From Pirellulales bacterium (GTDB taxonomy: Bacteria; Planctomycetota; Planctomycetia; Pirellulales; DATAWG01), in the NCBI GenBank assembly GCA_035939775.1, contig DASZFO010000123.1, positions 1 to 63,992 of the forward strand: 63,992 bases of DNA, written 5' to 3'. Of this stretch, positions 42,043-51,664 are shown in pieces (within the stretch, counting starts at the first letter, position 1; every line of letters begins with the position of its first letter). Both the position numbers and the translations under genes were made by a program. The notes under the pieces were generated by a model. The model saw nothing but the letters and a program-made list of their open reading frames with translations. It did not search any database and was not told the DNA's origin.

Positions 42043-44465
42043 GCGGCGTTTTACCTCACTGGCTGGAAAGCTACTTCGGCGTCGAAACCGGCGCCGCCGG
42101 AGAAGGCACGATCTGGCGGCTCGATGACTCCTGGACGTGGAACCCGTCGATCACGATCCTGTTTGTGCTGTTGGTGATTGTGCTCGTCGTGGCCGTTTAC
42201 AAATCTGAGATCGGCAGCGCGGGGCGCCTGCTGCGCGGTCTCTTGATTATGCTGCGGCTGACGGCGATCGGGCTGGTCCTGGGCATGATCGCCCAATGGA
42301 TCCTGAAGCTCAATCCAACGCAGCTTCCTTATCTGGTCGTGCTCGTCGACGATTCGGAGAGCATGCGGATCAACGATCACTATGCGAATGAAAAATTCCG
42401 CGCCGATATCGAGCGCCGCGTCAAACAGCTCGGTCTCGATGGCGTCACGCGGCTCAATCAGGCCAAAACGCTGCTGCTGGAGAATGATGCGGCCCTGTTG
42501 AAAGGCTTCGACAAGCGTTACAAGCTCAAGGTCTTTTTCTGCTCGGAACTTGCCCGGCCGCAGTCGAACGATTTTGCGGAACTGCGCAAAGCGATTCGCG
42601 GGCTCGAACCGACCGGCAAGGCGACGCGGCTCGGCGACAACCTGCGCGCCGTGCTCAGCGACCAGGGGCTGACCGGGATCGCCGCCGTCGTTCTGCTCAC
42701 CGATGGAGTCACGACCGACGGCGAACGGCTCCTCGGTCAATCGGCCGCTTCGAGCGCGGATCAACCGGCGGTCGCCGAAGGGGGCGCCGCCGATTTTGCC
42801 CGCCTGAAGGGAGTCCCGCTGTTCACGATCGGCCTGGGCAGCGACGAGCCGACGAAGGACGTCGAATTGAGTGATCTACGGGTGCCCGAGGTCACGTTCG
42901 TCGACGATATACTCGCCTTCAAATTCAATCTCTCCGCGAGCGGCTTCGCGGGACGGGACATCGAAGTGCGTCTTAAGGACAAGAAATCCGGCGCCGTGCT
43001 GGCCAAGCAGATTGTGAAGATTGCCGCCGACGCCAAGCCGCAGGAGATGACACTCACGTTCCGCCCCGACAAGATCGGCGACTACGATTTCGTCGTCGAG
43101 ACCGACAGCCTGCCCGATGAAGTGCGCTTCGACAACAATCGGCTCGAGCGGCAGGTGAGCGTTCGCCAGGCGCAGATCCGGGTGCTGATGGTTCAAGCCT
43201 ATCCGAGCTACGAGTTTCGCTACCTGAAGAATCTGCTCGAGCGCGACAATACGATCGAGGTACATACGGTGCTGCAAGACGCCGACGTGGATTACACATC
43301 GGAGGACAAGACGGCATTGCCTGTCTTTCCGGTCCGCCGCGAGGACCTGTTCGCCTACGACGCGGTGATCTTCGGCGACGTGAATCCCGCGCTGTTGAGC
43401 AACGCGGCGATGAGCAGTTTATCGGAGTTCGTGCTGCAAAAAGGGGGCGGGCTCGTTTTCATTGCCGGCCCGTCGTACGATCCAATGGCGCTGCGCGGCA
43501 CTCCGCTGGCCAATCTGCTCCCGATCGATTTGGCGACCGTCGTCGTTCCCGATTCACGGCAACCAATTGCCGATGGGTTCGTCGTACAGCCGACCGCCGA
43601 CGGATTGAACTATCCCAACATGCAATTGGGCGATACGCCCGCGGAGACCCGCCAGATCTGGCAGACGCTGCCGCCCGTCTATTGGCTTTTGGAAGCGCAA
43701 AAGAAGGAAACGGCCGAGGTCTTGGCCGAGCATCCCACGTTGCGAACGGCCGACGGCCGCAAGGCGCCGGTGATCTTGCAGCGCCGCACGGGCGCCGGCA
43801 TGGTGCTTTTCCATGCCACCGACGAAACCTGGCGCTGGCGGTTTCAGGTGGGGGATGTTTACTTCGCCCGCTATTGGATCCAGACGATCCGCTACCTGAG
43901 CCGCACGAAGCTGCTTGGCAAAGACCAAGCGGCGCGTTTGGCGAGCAACCGCAAGGAATACGCGCGCGGCGAGCCGATCCGGCTCCGATTAGAATTCACC
44001 GACGAGCGTCTTTCGCCCCCCGAAGATCGCGGCGCCGTCGCGATGCTGCGCCGTGGCGACCAACCTGAGCGGCAAATCACCCTGCACCGCAATCCGACGC
44101 ATCGCGAGGTGTTCGACGCTACGCTCGTCGAACTCCCCCAAGGCGACTATCACGCCTGGGTGATCGATCCGGTGCTGCCGGGCGAGCCATCGACGAGCTT
44201 CCTCGTGAAGGTCTCGGAGGCTGAATTCGAACGAACGCAAATGGACCTCACCGAATTGGAAGGGGCCGCCGCCAAGACGAAAGGGCGTTTCTATCGCATT
44301 GACACGGCCGCCAAACTGCTCGACGACTTACCCTCTGGCCGCCATGTGCCGATGAAACCGACCAATCCGCCCGTGGAACTTTGGAACCAATGGCCCGTGT
44401 TATTGGTCCTGCTGCTGGCGCTGGCGATTGAATGGATGCTCCGCAAAAGGAGCGGAATGTTATAA
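42039..44465 (+). CDS. VWA-domain membrane protein 2
   Basis: An 808-residue protein. Two N-terminal helices (ITILFVLLVIVLVVAVY and LIMLRLTAIGLVLGMIAQWI) precede a VWA domain with MIDAS DDSESM near residue 102 and TDG at VVLLTDGVTTDG. The periplasmic part contains a glutamine-amidotransferase-like domain (GGGLVFIAGPSYDPMALRGT) and beta-rich segments. A C-terminal helix (WPVLLVLLLALAIEWMLRKR) anchors it again. It has the same plan as the preceding protein, so the pair probably forms a heteromeric complex. Its ATG overlaps the previous stop. Confidence 0.9.
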   Translation: MSGVLPHWLESYFGVETGAAGEGTIWRLDDSWTWNPSITILFVLLVIVLVVAVYKSEIGSAGRLLRGLLIMLRLTAIGLVLGMIAQWILKLNPTQLPYLVVLVDDSESMRINDHYANEKFRADIERRVKQLGLDGVTRLNQAKTLLLENDAALLKGFDKRYKLKVFFCSELARPQSNDFAELRKAIRGLEPTGKATRLGDNLRAVLSDQGLTGIAAVVLLTDGVTTDGERLLGQSAASSADQPAVAEGGAADFARLKGVPLFTIGLGSDEPTKDVELSDLRVPEVTFVDDILAFKFNLSASGFAGRDIEVRLKDKKSGAVLAKQIVKIAADAKPQEMTLTFRPDKIGDYDFVVETDSLPDEVRFDNNRLERQVSVRQAQIRVLMVQAYPSYEFRYLKNLLERDNTIEVHTVLQDADVDYTSEDKTALPVFPVRREDLFAYDAVIFGDVNPALLSNAAMSSLSEFVLQKGGGLVFIAGPSYDPMALRGTPLANLLPIDLATVVVPDSRQPIADGFVVQPTADGLNYPNMQLGDTPAETRQIWQTLPPVYWLLEAQKKETAEVLAEHPTLRTADGRKAPVILQRRTGAGMVLFHATDETWRWRFQVGDVYFARYWIQTIRYLSRTKLLGKDQAARLASNRKEYARGEPIRLRLEFTDERLSPPEDRGAVAMLRRGDQPERQITLHRNPTHREVFDATLVELPQGDYHAWVIDPVLPGEPSTSFLVKVSEAEFERTQMDLTELEGAAAKTKGRFYRIDTAAKLLDDLPSGRHVPMKPTNPPVELWNQWPVLLVLLLALAIEWMLRKRSGML

Positions 44466-44473
44466 TTGTGGCG

Positions 44474-47400
44474 ATGCCCCATCTGCTTCAAATCAAGCTC
44501 GCGGCGACACGCCGACGCGTTCGGCGATTGCTCCTCGTTTACGGCCTCAGCCGGATGGCGACCGTCGTCTTGCCGGCGCTGTTGCTGTTGGGCGGGATCG
44601 ATTTCTGGCTGCGTTTTGAGGATCGTGGCGTGCGGGCAATCTGGTCACTCGCCGCCTTTGGCATCGCGGTGTGGGGATTTGTCCGCTTTATGTTGCCGGC
44701 GTTGCAGCGGCGTTTGGACGAGGTAGCGGTTGCCCAGCGGATCGAATCGAATCTCAGCGGATATGGCGACCAGCTTTCTAGCGCGATCGAGTTTCTCGGC
44801 GAGCGATCCGATGACCCCTTGGCCGGCAGCGCGGTGCTTCGCCGGGCCGCGGTGGCTCAGGCCGAGGCTCGCATCGGCCAGCTCGATTGGTCGGCCGCCG
44901 TCGATCGCCGGCCAGTCTTCCGCGCGGCGGCGTTGGCGGGCGCGATCGCGCTCCTTGCCGCCGCGACCTGCGCGCTCCGCCCCGCCGATTCGCTTCTGGC
45001 CGCCGTTCGATTGGTCAATCCGTTGGGAAGCACAGCTTGGCCCCCCTTCAACGATTTGACTTTCACTCACCGCGTCGAGCGGCTGGCCGTCGATCAGCCA
45101 TTTGAGGTTGAATTGGTTGATCTCAATCGACATTTGCCCGACGACGTGCGGATCGAATACCGTACCACAAGCCAGTCCGGCGCCGAACAAGTCGAGCGCG
45201 AGAAGATGCAGCCCGTGGGCGACATGATGGTTGCCCGCAAGGAAAAGGTTGTGCAGTCGTTCGAATATCGGGCGGAAGGGGGCGACGATCACAAGATGGC
45301 GTGGATCCATGTCGATGTCGTTGAGCCGCCGCGAATCAAGTCGCTCGAGATCACGCTTCATCCGCCCGCTTACACCGGCCGGCCAGTTCAATCGGCGGAG
45401 CGGCGAATCGTCGCCTTGCGCGGCACGGCGGTTGAGATGCACGCAATCGCCACGAAGCCGCTTGTCTCGGCGGTGCTGCGCCAAAAGAATGGCCCCGACG
45501 TCGCGGCCCAGGTCACGGATGATGGCCGCGGATTCGTCCTTCGCCCCGATTTACCAGGTCAAACTGCCGGTTCCTCGCCGCCGACGGATTCTTCGGACAA
45601 AGATCCCGGCGGCGCCCGCGGCAAATCACGCGCTACGTCTTTAGTGATCGATAAATCCGGCCCATATTGGTTCGAGCTGCGCGATCGCGAAGGACTGGTC
45701 GCCGGGCCGGAAGACCGTTGGGAGATCCAGGCCATCACCGATCAGCCGCCCTCGATGGATTTCCAGCAGCCGAATGAAAACCTGCTGGTCACGGCCGGGG
45801 CGGTCGTGCCGATCAAGATCGTGGCCAAGGACGATTTGTCGATCCACACGATCGACCTCGTCTACACGCGCTCGGATCACACCGAGATCGGCGAAACGGC
45901 AATACGGCTCTTCACTGGACCAGACCGCGCGACCGCTTTCGCTGCTCCCGCCGCCGGCCGTTCGCTCGAAGGCGAGACCGATTCGATCGACTATCCATGG
46001 GAACTCGGGCCGCTCAAGCTCGCTCCCGGCGCGCATGTGCTGCTCACGGCAACGGCCTCCGATTATCTGCCGCAAACCGGCGCCAGCTTGCCCCGGCGAC
46101 TGACGATTATCACGCCCGCGGAACTTGAAGATCATCTATCCCAGCGCGAGATGCTGATCTTCAATGAACTCTCCCGCATTCTAAAAATGCAACAAGCGGC
46201 GCGGATGGAAATTGGCACGCTGGAATCGACGTTCGACCATGTCGGGCGATTTCAAAAGAGCGACGTCGACCGGCTTCGCCGAAATGAATTGGACCAGCGG
46301 CAAATCCGCCGCTCGCTGGTCAGTCCGACCGAAGGAGCGCGGGCCCAGATCGTCGCGCTCTTGGGAGAACTCGCGAGCAATCGCGTCGCCAATCCGGAAC
46401 TCCAGGGGCGAATGCAACGCTTCGCGGACGAAATCGCACGACTCGATCGAAACGAGTTGGCAGCCATCGAGCGCGAACTCACGGCAGCCGTGAAAGGCGC
46501 CGACGATCTCAAGGCACTCCCGTCGCACGCCTTGAGAGAGTCGCTGGCCGACGTGGGACGCACGCAAAGTGACGTTTCCGCGACACTCGAAGAGATGCTC
46601 GGCCATCTGGCCGAATGGAATAGCGTTCGCGGAATCGCGCGCGCGCTGGCCGACATCCGCCGCGATCAAACCATTCTGGAAAGCGACACTAAGGAATTGG
46701 CCGCCCGGACGCTGACCAAGGACCCTCAGGACTTGAGTCCAGCGGAGCAATCGGATTTGCGAAGAATCGCCGGCCGTCAACTCGACCTGGGGCGGCAGTT
46801 CGAGAAGATCGAGCAGCGGATGGGGCAGGTGGCCGAGCAGCTTAAGTCAACCGATCCGGCCTCCGCCGATTCGATCGCCGACGCCGCCCGCGCGGGGCGC
46901 GATGCGGGGATCGGCGGTTTAATGCGCGAAGCCGGCGAAATCATCGAGCAGAACCAAATCGGTCAGGCACTCGGTCGTCAGTCGTCCGCCGGTCGGGGAT
47001 TGGACGAAATGCTCGACGTACTCTCCAATCGCCGCGAACGGGAACTATCACGTCTCGTGAAAAAATTGCGCGATGCCGAGCACACGTTGTCCGAACTGAA
47101 GACACAGCAGGAGGGGTTGCGGAATCAGATACAAGAGGCCGGCGGGAACCAGGACCAGACCGAGCGGCGAAAGGAGCTTGAGCGCCTCAGTCGGCGCGAG
47201 CGAGAGTTCCAGGATGAGGCCGATCGGCAGTCCCGCCAGCTTCAGCGGTTACAGGCCGACAAAGCTTCGAACAGCCTCGCGCGGGCGGCCGGGCAAATGG
47301 GCTCAGTCCGTAAAGCAGCCGCCAGCGGCGACCACGCCGCGGCCGATGATCACGCGGCAACCGTGAAGGAAGACCTTGACGACGCCCAGCAGCAATTGGC

Positions 47401-48073
47401 CGACGCCCGCCGCAAGGCCGAAAGCGATTTGGCCGACGAGCAATTGGCTCGATTGGATGACAATTTGAAGGGACTCGTTGATCGACAACGCCATGCGAAC
47501 GACGAGACGGCCCGCTTGGAAAAGCTCCGCGCCGATCAGGGGCAATCGACGCGCGCCCAATCGCAGACGCTGCACGACCTATCGCGCGATCAGCGGGGCC
47601 TGGCCGATGAGACGGCCCAGTTGGGCGAGAAGTTGGCCGGGGCCGAGGCATTTCAATTCGTCCTCGACGCCGCTTCGCAAGAGATGACCAGCGTAGCCGA
47701 TCGGTTGCAGGATCGCGACACCGGCTCCGCCACGCAACAATTGGAACAAGATGCGCTCTCGCGGTTAAAACAGTTGGTCGAGGCGATGAAGGAAGATAAG
47801 CCTGCCGGCGGCGATCCGCAGGCCGGGACGAGCGGCCAAGGGGGCAGCGGCGACCCAGCCAACAGCCAGCAAGGCAACACGATCCGCACGATGGCCGAAC
47901 TGCGGTTGATTCGGCAGATGCAAGAGGATGTGAACCGCCGCACGCAGCGGCTCACCGAAGCGGTCGGCGATCGCCACGCCACGGACGATCAGCGTGCCGA
48001 GTTTTCACGCTTGGCGAAGGAACAAGGACGGTTGGCCGATTTGATGCTCGGTCTTAGTGGCGGCAAGCAATAG
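44474..48073 (+). CDS. Large membrane protein with long coiled-coil domain (DUF4175-like layout)
   Basis: A 1199-residue protein. Two membrane helices lie near the N-terminus (TVVLPALLLLGGIDFWL, SLAAFGIAVWGFVRFML) and a third near residue 160 (AAALAGAIALLAAATCAL). A beta-rich periplasmic part of about 350 residues follows, then from about residue 560 a very long charged coiled coil (DRLRRNELDQRQIRRSLV; ERRKELERLSRREREFQDEA). The layout resembles the DUF4175 family, whose role is unknown. Its start lies 8 bases after the previous stop. The coiled coil could span the periplasm or bind the VWA proteins. Confidence 0.82.
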   Translation: MPHLLQIKLAATRRRVRRLLLVYGLSRMATVVLPALLLLGGIDFWLRFEDRGVRAIWSLAAFGIAVWGFVRFMLPALQRRLDEVAVAQRIESNLSGYGDQLSSAIEFLGERSDDPLAGSAVLRRAAVAQAEARIGQLDWSAAVDRRPVFRAAALAGAIALLAAATCALRPADSLLAAVRLVNPLGSTAWPPFNDLTFTHRVERLAVDQPFEVELVDLNRHLPDDVRIEYRTTSQSGAEQVEREKMQPVGDMMVARKEKVVQSFEYRAEGGDDHKMAWIHVDVVEPPRIKSLEITLHPPAYTGRPVQSAERRIVALRGTAVEMHAIATKPLVSAVLRQKNGPDVAAQVTDDGRGFVLRPDLPGQTAGSSPPTDSSDKDPGGARGKSRATSLVIDKSGPYWFELRDREGLVAGPEDRWEIQAITDQPPSMDFQQPNENLLVTAGAVVPIKIVAKDDLSIHTIDLVYTRSDHTEIGETAIRLFTGPDRATAFAAPAAGRSLEGETDSIDYPWELGPLKLAPGAHVLLTATASDYLPQTGASLPRRLTIITPAELEDHLSQREMLIFNELSRILKMQQAARMEIGTLESTFDHVGRFQKSDVDRLRRNELDQRQIRRSLVSPTEGARAQIVALLGELASNRVANPELQGRMQRFADEIARLDRNELAAIERELTAAVKGADDLKALPSHALRESLADVGRTQSDVSATLEEMLGHLAEWNSVRGIARALADIRRDQTILESDTKELAARTLTKDPQDLSPAEQSDLRRIAGRQLDLGRQFEKIEQRMGQVAEQLKSTDPASADSIADAARAGRDAGIGGLMREAGEIIEQNQIGQALGRQSSAGRGLDEMLDVLSNRRERELSRLVKKLRDAEHTLSELKTQQEGLRNQIQEAGGNQDQTERRKELERLSRREREFQDEADRQSRQLQRLQADKASNSLARAAGQMGSVRKAAASGDHAAADDHAATVKEDLDDAQQQLADARRKAESDLADEQLARLDDNLKGLVDRQRHANDETARLEKLRADQGQSTRAQSQTLHDLSRDQRGLADETAQLGEKLAGAEAFQFVLDAASQEMTSVADRLQDRDTGSATQQLEQDALSRLKQLVEAMKEDKPAGGDPQAGTSGQGGSGDPANSQQGNTIRTMAELRLIRQMQEDVNRRTQRLTEAVGDRHATDDQRAEFSRLAKEQGRLADLMLGLSGGKQ

Positions 48074-48121
48074 TCACAAGCCGCCGGTCGGTTGCTGCCT
48101 TGACATGGAATCGAGTTACGT

Positions 48122-48958
48122 ATGCAAACCACTTCACGACAGATGACGATTTTGGCCGTGATGATCGGGCTGTTGCCGGCCGGTGTCGCGACCGCCGACA
48201 CCGGCAAAACGAATGCGAACAATTCGCCGGCGCCGGCGAAGAGTTCGCTCGACGATGAATTGCTAAAGAGCCTCGACTCCAATCCGCTCGAAAAGCCCGC
48301 CGATCGGCCGAGCCTGCCGGCGAATAAACCGATTGACAAGCCATCGGGCGACACGGTCGAAAAGCCCACCGCCAAGCCACCGGCGAAAAAGTGGAAGTCT
48401 TTTGATCGTTTGGAGGAGGAATTGCGGAAGTCGCTCGGCGCCGACGATCTGGGCAGCGCCGGCGAAGATCTCGGCCAGAACCAACTCACGAAGATCATGC
48501 GTGAAATGCGCTCGGTCGAACAGCGATTAGCTCAGAGCGATTCGGATCCGACCACGCGGAAGCAGCAGGCGCAAATCGCGTCCGAATTGGCGGCGCTCGT
48601 CGATCAGTTGCAACAGCAGCGGGCCGCGCAGTGCAAATCCGGCTCGTGCGATAAGCCCGGCAGCTCCGGCTCGAAACCGGGTCAGCCGAAGCAGGCGGGT
48701 GGAAAATCCCCCGCCGCCGGCGCGTCGAACCGGCCGCCCCGCGACAGTTCCAAAGACAAACGCCCCAACCACAGCGATCGGCCCGATCCGCAGGCAACGC
48801 ACGAATTGCTCGCAAAGATCTTGGATGGCCTATCGCTGCCGGCAAAAGACCGCGATCAAATGCTGCAAGCGTCCCCCGACGAGTTTCTCCCCAATTACGA
48901 ATTCGCGATCAAGAAATACTTTGAGCGGCTGGTCGAGGAGGAAGGGGCTGGGGACTAG
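48122..48958 (+). CDS. Small exported protein of the MoxR/VWA cluster
   Basis: A 278-residue protein. A signal peptide (MTILAVMIGLLPAGVATA) is followed by a low-complexity Lys/Pro/Ser region and a short helical domain at the C-terminus (TKIMREMRSVEQRLAQSDSD, and ATHELLAKILDGLSLPAKDR). I do not recognise a family. Its helical part resembles that of the coiled-coil protein just upstream, so the two may interact. The last codons (EEEGAGD and TAG) are formed by the left arm of a GGGGCGAGG repeat, so its 3' end may have been altered by insertion. Confidence 0.75.
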   Translation: MQTTSRQMTILAVMIGLLPAGVATADTGKTNANNSPAPAKSSLDDELLKSLDSNPLEKPADRPSLPANKPIDKPSGDTVEKPTAKPPAKKWKSFDRLEEELRKSLGADDLGSAGEDLGQNQLTKIMREMRSVEQRLAQSDSDPTTRKQQAQIASELAALVDQLQQQRAAQCKSGSCDKPGSSGSKPGQPKQAGGKSPAAGASNRPPRDSSKDKRPNHSDRPDPQATHELLAKILDGLSLPAKDRDQMLQASPDEFLPNYEFAIKKYFERLVEEEGAGD

Positions 48959-49080
48959 GGGCGAGGGGCGAGGGACTTTGACGCGAAGGACTAACATGCA
49001 CTTACGATCATTGGACGATTCTGACCGGCGAGCAAGGTGCTCGGGCAAGCTCTCGCCTCTTGCCCCTCGTCCCTCGTCCC
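48943..49080. repeat. GGGGCGAGGGACGAGG-type inverted repeat spanning a gene boundary
   Basis: The left arm (48943-48976, GGGGCTGGGGACTAGGGGCG then AGGGGCGAGGGAC) ends the preceding gene. The right arm (49059-49080, TTGCCCCTCGTCCCTCGTCC) is its approximate reverse complement and lies inside the next gene. A related single arm (GGGACTGGGGGCTCGGGG) lies at 50149-50166, after the next gene. Confidence 0.65.
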
Positions 49081-50138
49081 TTTCTCCCAGCCGCCGCCGT
49101 TTCTTGGCGCAAGCAGCGTTATGGGCGGCCGGATGCTGTGCTCTGCGGCCGGCCCTGAACCTCGCGCGCGATCGGGCGACGGATACGGAGAAATCCGGCG
49201 CGGAGATGATCACTCCGAAGACCGCCCAGGCGATCAAGAAGGGGCTCGATTACCTTGCCGCCCGCCAGCATGACGACGGCGCTTTCGGCAGCGGGTACGG
49301 CCGCAATGTGGCGGTTTGCGGACTGGCCGGGATGGCGCTGATCGCTTCGGGGAGCACGCCGGATCGAGGCCCATACGGCCAGCAGGTCGATCGCATCCTC
49401 GATTTCATTCTTGCCAATACGGCCGAAAGCGGCTTCATCGATGTCCCCTCCGCCGCGAGCCACGGCCCGATGTATGGCCACGGCTTCGCCACGCTCTTTC
49501 TCGCTGAATGCTACGGCATGACGCAGCGGGCCGACATCCGCGATAAGCTCACCAAAGCGGTTCAGCTCATCGTCAACACGCAAAACGATGAAGGGGGCTG
49601 GCGCTATCAGCCGGTCCGCAGCGAAGCCGATATTTCCGTCACCGTGTGCGAAGTCATGGCGCTGCGTGCGGCCCGCAACGCCGGCCTGTTCGTGCCCCGC
49701 GAGACGATGGCCAAGAGCATCCAATATGTCAAGAAATGCCAGAACGAGGACGGCGGTTTCATGTATATGCTCACCGGCACGCCCAGCGCCTTCCCGCGAT
49801 CCGCCGCCGGAGTCGTGGCGCTCTATAGCGCCGGGATCTACGAAGGGCCGGAGATCGACAAAGGGCTCAACTACTTGATGGCCCAAATCCCCCGCGGCGA
49901 CGATATCAGCCAGCCGAACAATCATTATTTCTACGGCCACTATTACGCCGTGCAGGCGATGTGGCACGCCGGGGGCGACTATTGGACCCGCTGGTATCCT
50001 GCCATTCGCGACTCGATCCTTAAGCTCCAGGCGGACGATGGCTCGTGGTTCGATGCCTATAGTCCCGAATATGGCGCCAGCATGGCGTGCATCATCCTCC
50101 AAATGCCGAACAATTATCTGCCGATTTTTCAGCGATGA
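48996..50138 (+). CDS. Tat-exported alpha/alpha-toroid protein (prenyltransferase/squalene-oxidase repeats)
   Basis: A 380-residue protein. AAGGA lies 5 bases before the ATG. A twin-arginine signal SRRRFLAQAALWAAG lies at about residues 32-46. The mature part has repeats of the terpene-cyclase-like alpha/alpha-toroid: GLDYLAARQHDDGAFGSGYG, VNTQNDEGGWRYQPVR, VKKCQNEDGGFMYML, LKLQADDGSWFDAY. No DxDD catalytic motif and no CGEQ thioester motif is visible, so neither cyclase nor complement-type chemistry is supported. In this cluster it is more likely a periplasmic binding or scaffold protein. Residues 20-30 (LSPLAPRPSSL) are encoded by a repeat arm. Confidence 0.88.
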   Translation: MHLRSLDDSDRRARCSGKLSPLAPRPSSLSPSRRRFLAQAALWAAGCCALRPALNLARDRATDTEKSGAEMITPKTAQAIKKGLDYLAARQHDDGAFGSGYGRNVAVCGLAGMALIASGSTPDRGPYGQQVDRILDFILANTAESGFIDVPSAASHGPMYGHGFATLFLAECYGMTQRADIRDKLTKAVQLIVNTQNDEGGWRYQPVRSEADISVTVCEVMALRAARNAGLFVPRETMAKSIQYVKKCQNEDGGFMYMLTGTPSAFPRSAAGVVALYSAGIYEGPEIDKGLNYLMAQIPRGDDISQPNNHYFYGHYYAVQAMWHAGGDYWTRWYPAIRDSILKLQADDGSWFDAYSPEYGASMACIILQMPNNYLPIFQR

Positions 50139-50214
50139 GGCAGGAAGGGACTGGGGGCTCGGGGCTGGGGACGCGCGAGGCGGAGCATTGAGGTTTTGGC
50201 AAAGGTGCAAAGCG

Positions 50215-51489
50215 ATGTCCGCAATTCGGATAATCATAGCCGCAATCGCAGGTTGCATCGTTTCCGTCGCGAGTGCGATTGGCGCGGAATTGCTGCCGTT
50301 TTCGGACGCAGTGCTGATCGAGGGCACTCCGTTTCGAGCGCGGTTGCAGTCGTTGAACGCCGACGGAATGGCGACTTGGACGCTGCCGAGCGGTGAGACG
50401 AGGAATCTCTCGTTAGCCGATCTTTGCTGGTGGGGCAATTGGGTTGGGACGCCCGCCCAGCCGCAACTGGTGCTGGTCGATGGCTCGGTTATCGTGGCCG
50501 ATGTGACGAGCCTCAACAAGGAGAAGCTCTCGATCGGTTGGGGACTCGGCGGCGAATTGAAGCTGCCGCTGGAATGGGTCGGCGGAATCATCTTCGCACC
50601 GTCGGTCGATCGGCAGGAATCGGATCTGATGAGATTTCGGCTGCGTGGCGACGGCCATCCAGACGTGTCTGCTCACTCCCAACCCGCCTCCCAAAAAGAG
50701 AGAGTAGAAAACGCGCCAGACGGCGACCGACTGATCCTGCTTAACGGTGACGAGCTTCAGGGCGAGGTTTTGGCGCTCGATGAAAACGTGATTAAATTCC
50801 GCACGCTGGCCGGGGAGGTGAGCATCGGCAGGGAAAAGATCGCCGCGCTCCGGTTCAATCCATCTCTGGCCGCCAAGCCAAATTCAAAGGATGGGCAGAT
50901 CTGGATTGGCTTTCAAGACGGCTCGCGGCTCTTGGCTTCAACGCTAACAATCGACCGCAGCCAGGCGAAGATCAAGCTACCTGCCGGCATCGAGTTCGAC
51001 GTCTCAGCAGCCAAGATCAACGCGATCCAGCCGCTCGCCGGCCGGACCAAATATCTTTCCGATCTGAAACCATCAGGCTATCAGCACATTCCATTTCTCG
51101 ACCTCGCGTGGCCCTATCATGCGGATCGCAACGTCGCCGGCTCGCAGCTTCGCGCCGGTGGAAGGCTCTATCTCAAGGGGCTGGGAATGCACAGCGCGGC
51201 TCGGCTGACCTATGATCTAACCAAGCCGTATCGCGCATTCAAGGCCGAGGTGGCCATCGACGATCAAACCGCCGGCCGCGGCAGCGCCCTGTTCCGCGCG
51301 TACACGAACGACGGCTCCGGCAAATGGCAGATCAAGTACGAAAGCCCGATCATTCGCGGCGGCGCGGCGCCGGCGCCCATTTCGGTCGATCTCACGGGCG
51401 CCAAGCGCCTCAGTCTGCTCGTCGATTTCGCCGACCACGGCGACGAGCAAGCCCACGCAGATTGGCTCAACGCGCGGCTCTTGCCCTGA
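50215..51489 (+). CDS. Exported NPCBM/NEW2-domain protein
   Basis: A 424-residue secreted protein. A signal peptide (IRIIIAAIAGCIVSVASA) precedes two beta-rich modules typical of planctomycete envelope proteins (LVLVDGSVIVADVTSL and LILLNGDELQGEVLALDE) and a C-terminal NPCBM domain (AWPYHADRNV, GGRLYLKGLGMHSAARLTYD, FKAEVAIDD). NPCBM domains are found next to glycoside hydrolases and are thought to bind carbohydrate. It is the last gene of the 37.8-51.5 kb co-directional cluster, 76 bases after the toroid gene. Confidence 0.87.
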   Translation: MSAIRIIIAAIAGCIVSVASAIGAELLPFSDAVLIEGTPFRARLQSLNADGMATWTLPSGETRNLSLADLCWWGNWVGTPAQPQLVLVDGSVIVADVTSLNKEKLSIGWGLGGELKLPLEWVGGIIFAPSVDRQESDLMRFRLRGDGHPDVSAHSQPASQKERVENAPDGDRLILLNGDELQGEVLALDENVIKFRTLAGEVSIGREKIAALRFNPSLAAKPNSKDGQIWIGFQDGSRLLASTLTIDRSQAKIKLPAGIEFDVSAAKINAIQPLAGRTKYLSDLKPSGYQHIPFLDLAWPYHADRNVAGSQLRAGGRLYLKGLGMHSAARLTYDLTKPYRAFKAEVAIDDQTAGRGSALFRAYTNDGSGKWQIKYESPIIRGGAAPAPISVDLTGAKRLSLLVDFADHGDEQAHADWLNARLLP

Positions 51490-51602
51490 CTCGTACCTCA
51501 TCGCCGGCGTTGCCATCGTCGGCGGGCGCAATCCTTGCTGTCGCACGGAGGGTGGCATTTGCCGCTGGCGACGACGCTTCTGGGCCTCGCGCTTTTTCTT
51601 GC

Positions 51603-51647
51603 TTGACATCGCCGACGAAATCGTTATGCTGTACTATTACCGTAGTG
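51603..51647 (+). promoter_or_regulatory. Promoter and candidate GntR operator
   Basis: TTGACA (51603-51608) and TATGCT (51625-51630) have a 16-base spacer. Directly downstream, TACTA (51632-51636) and TAGTG (51643-51647) form an imperfect inverted repeat over the expected transcription start. YtrA-type GntR proteins bind such short palindromes at their own promoters, so autoregulation is likely. GGAGG lies just before the ATG at 51665. Confidence 0.65.
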
Positions 51648-51664
51648 CAGCAGTGGAGGCGACG

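Noticed and set aside
48996-50138. Complement-like (thioester) or squalene cyclase function for the toroid protein
   Set aside because: Neither the CGEQ thioester motif nor the DxDD acid motif is present.
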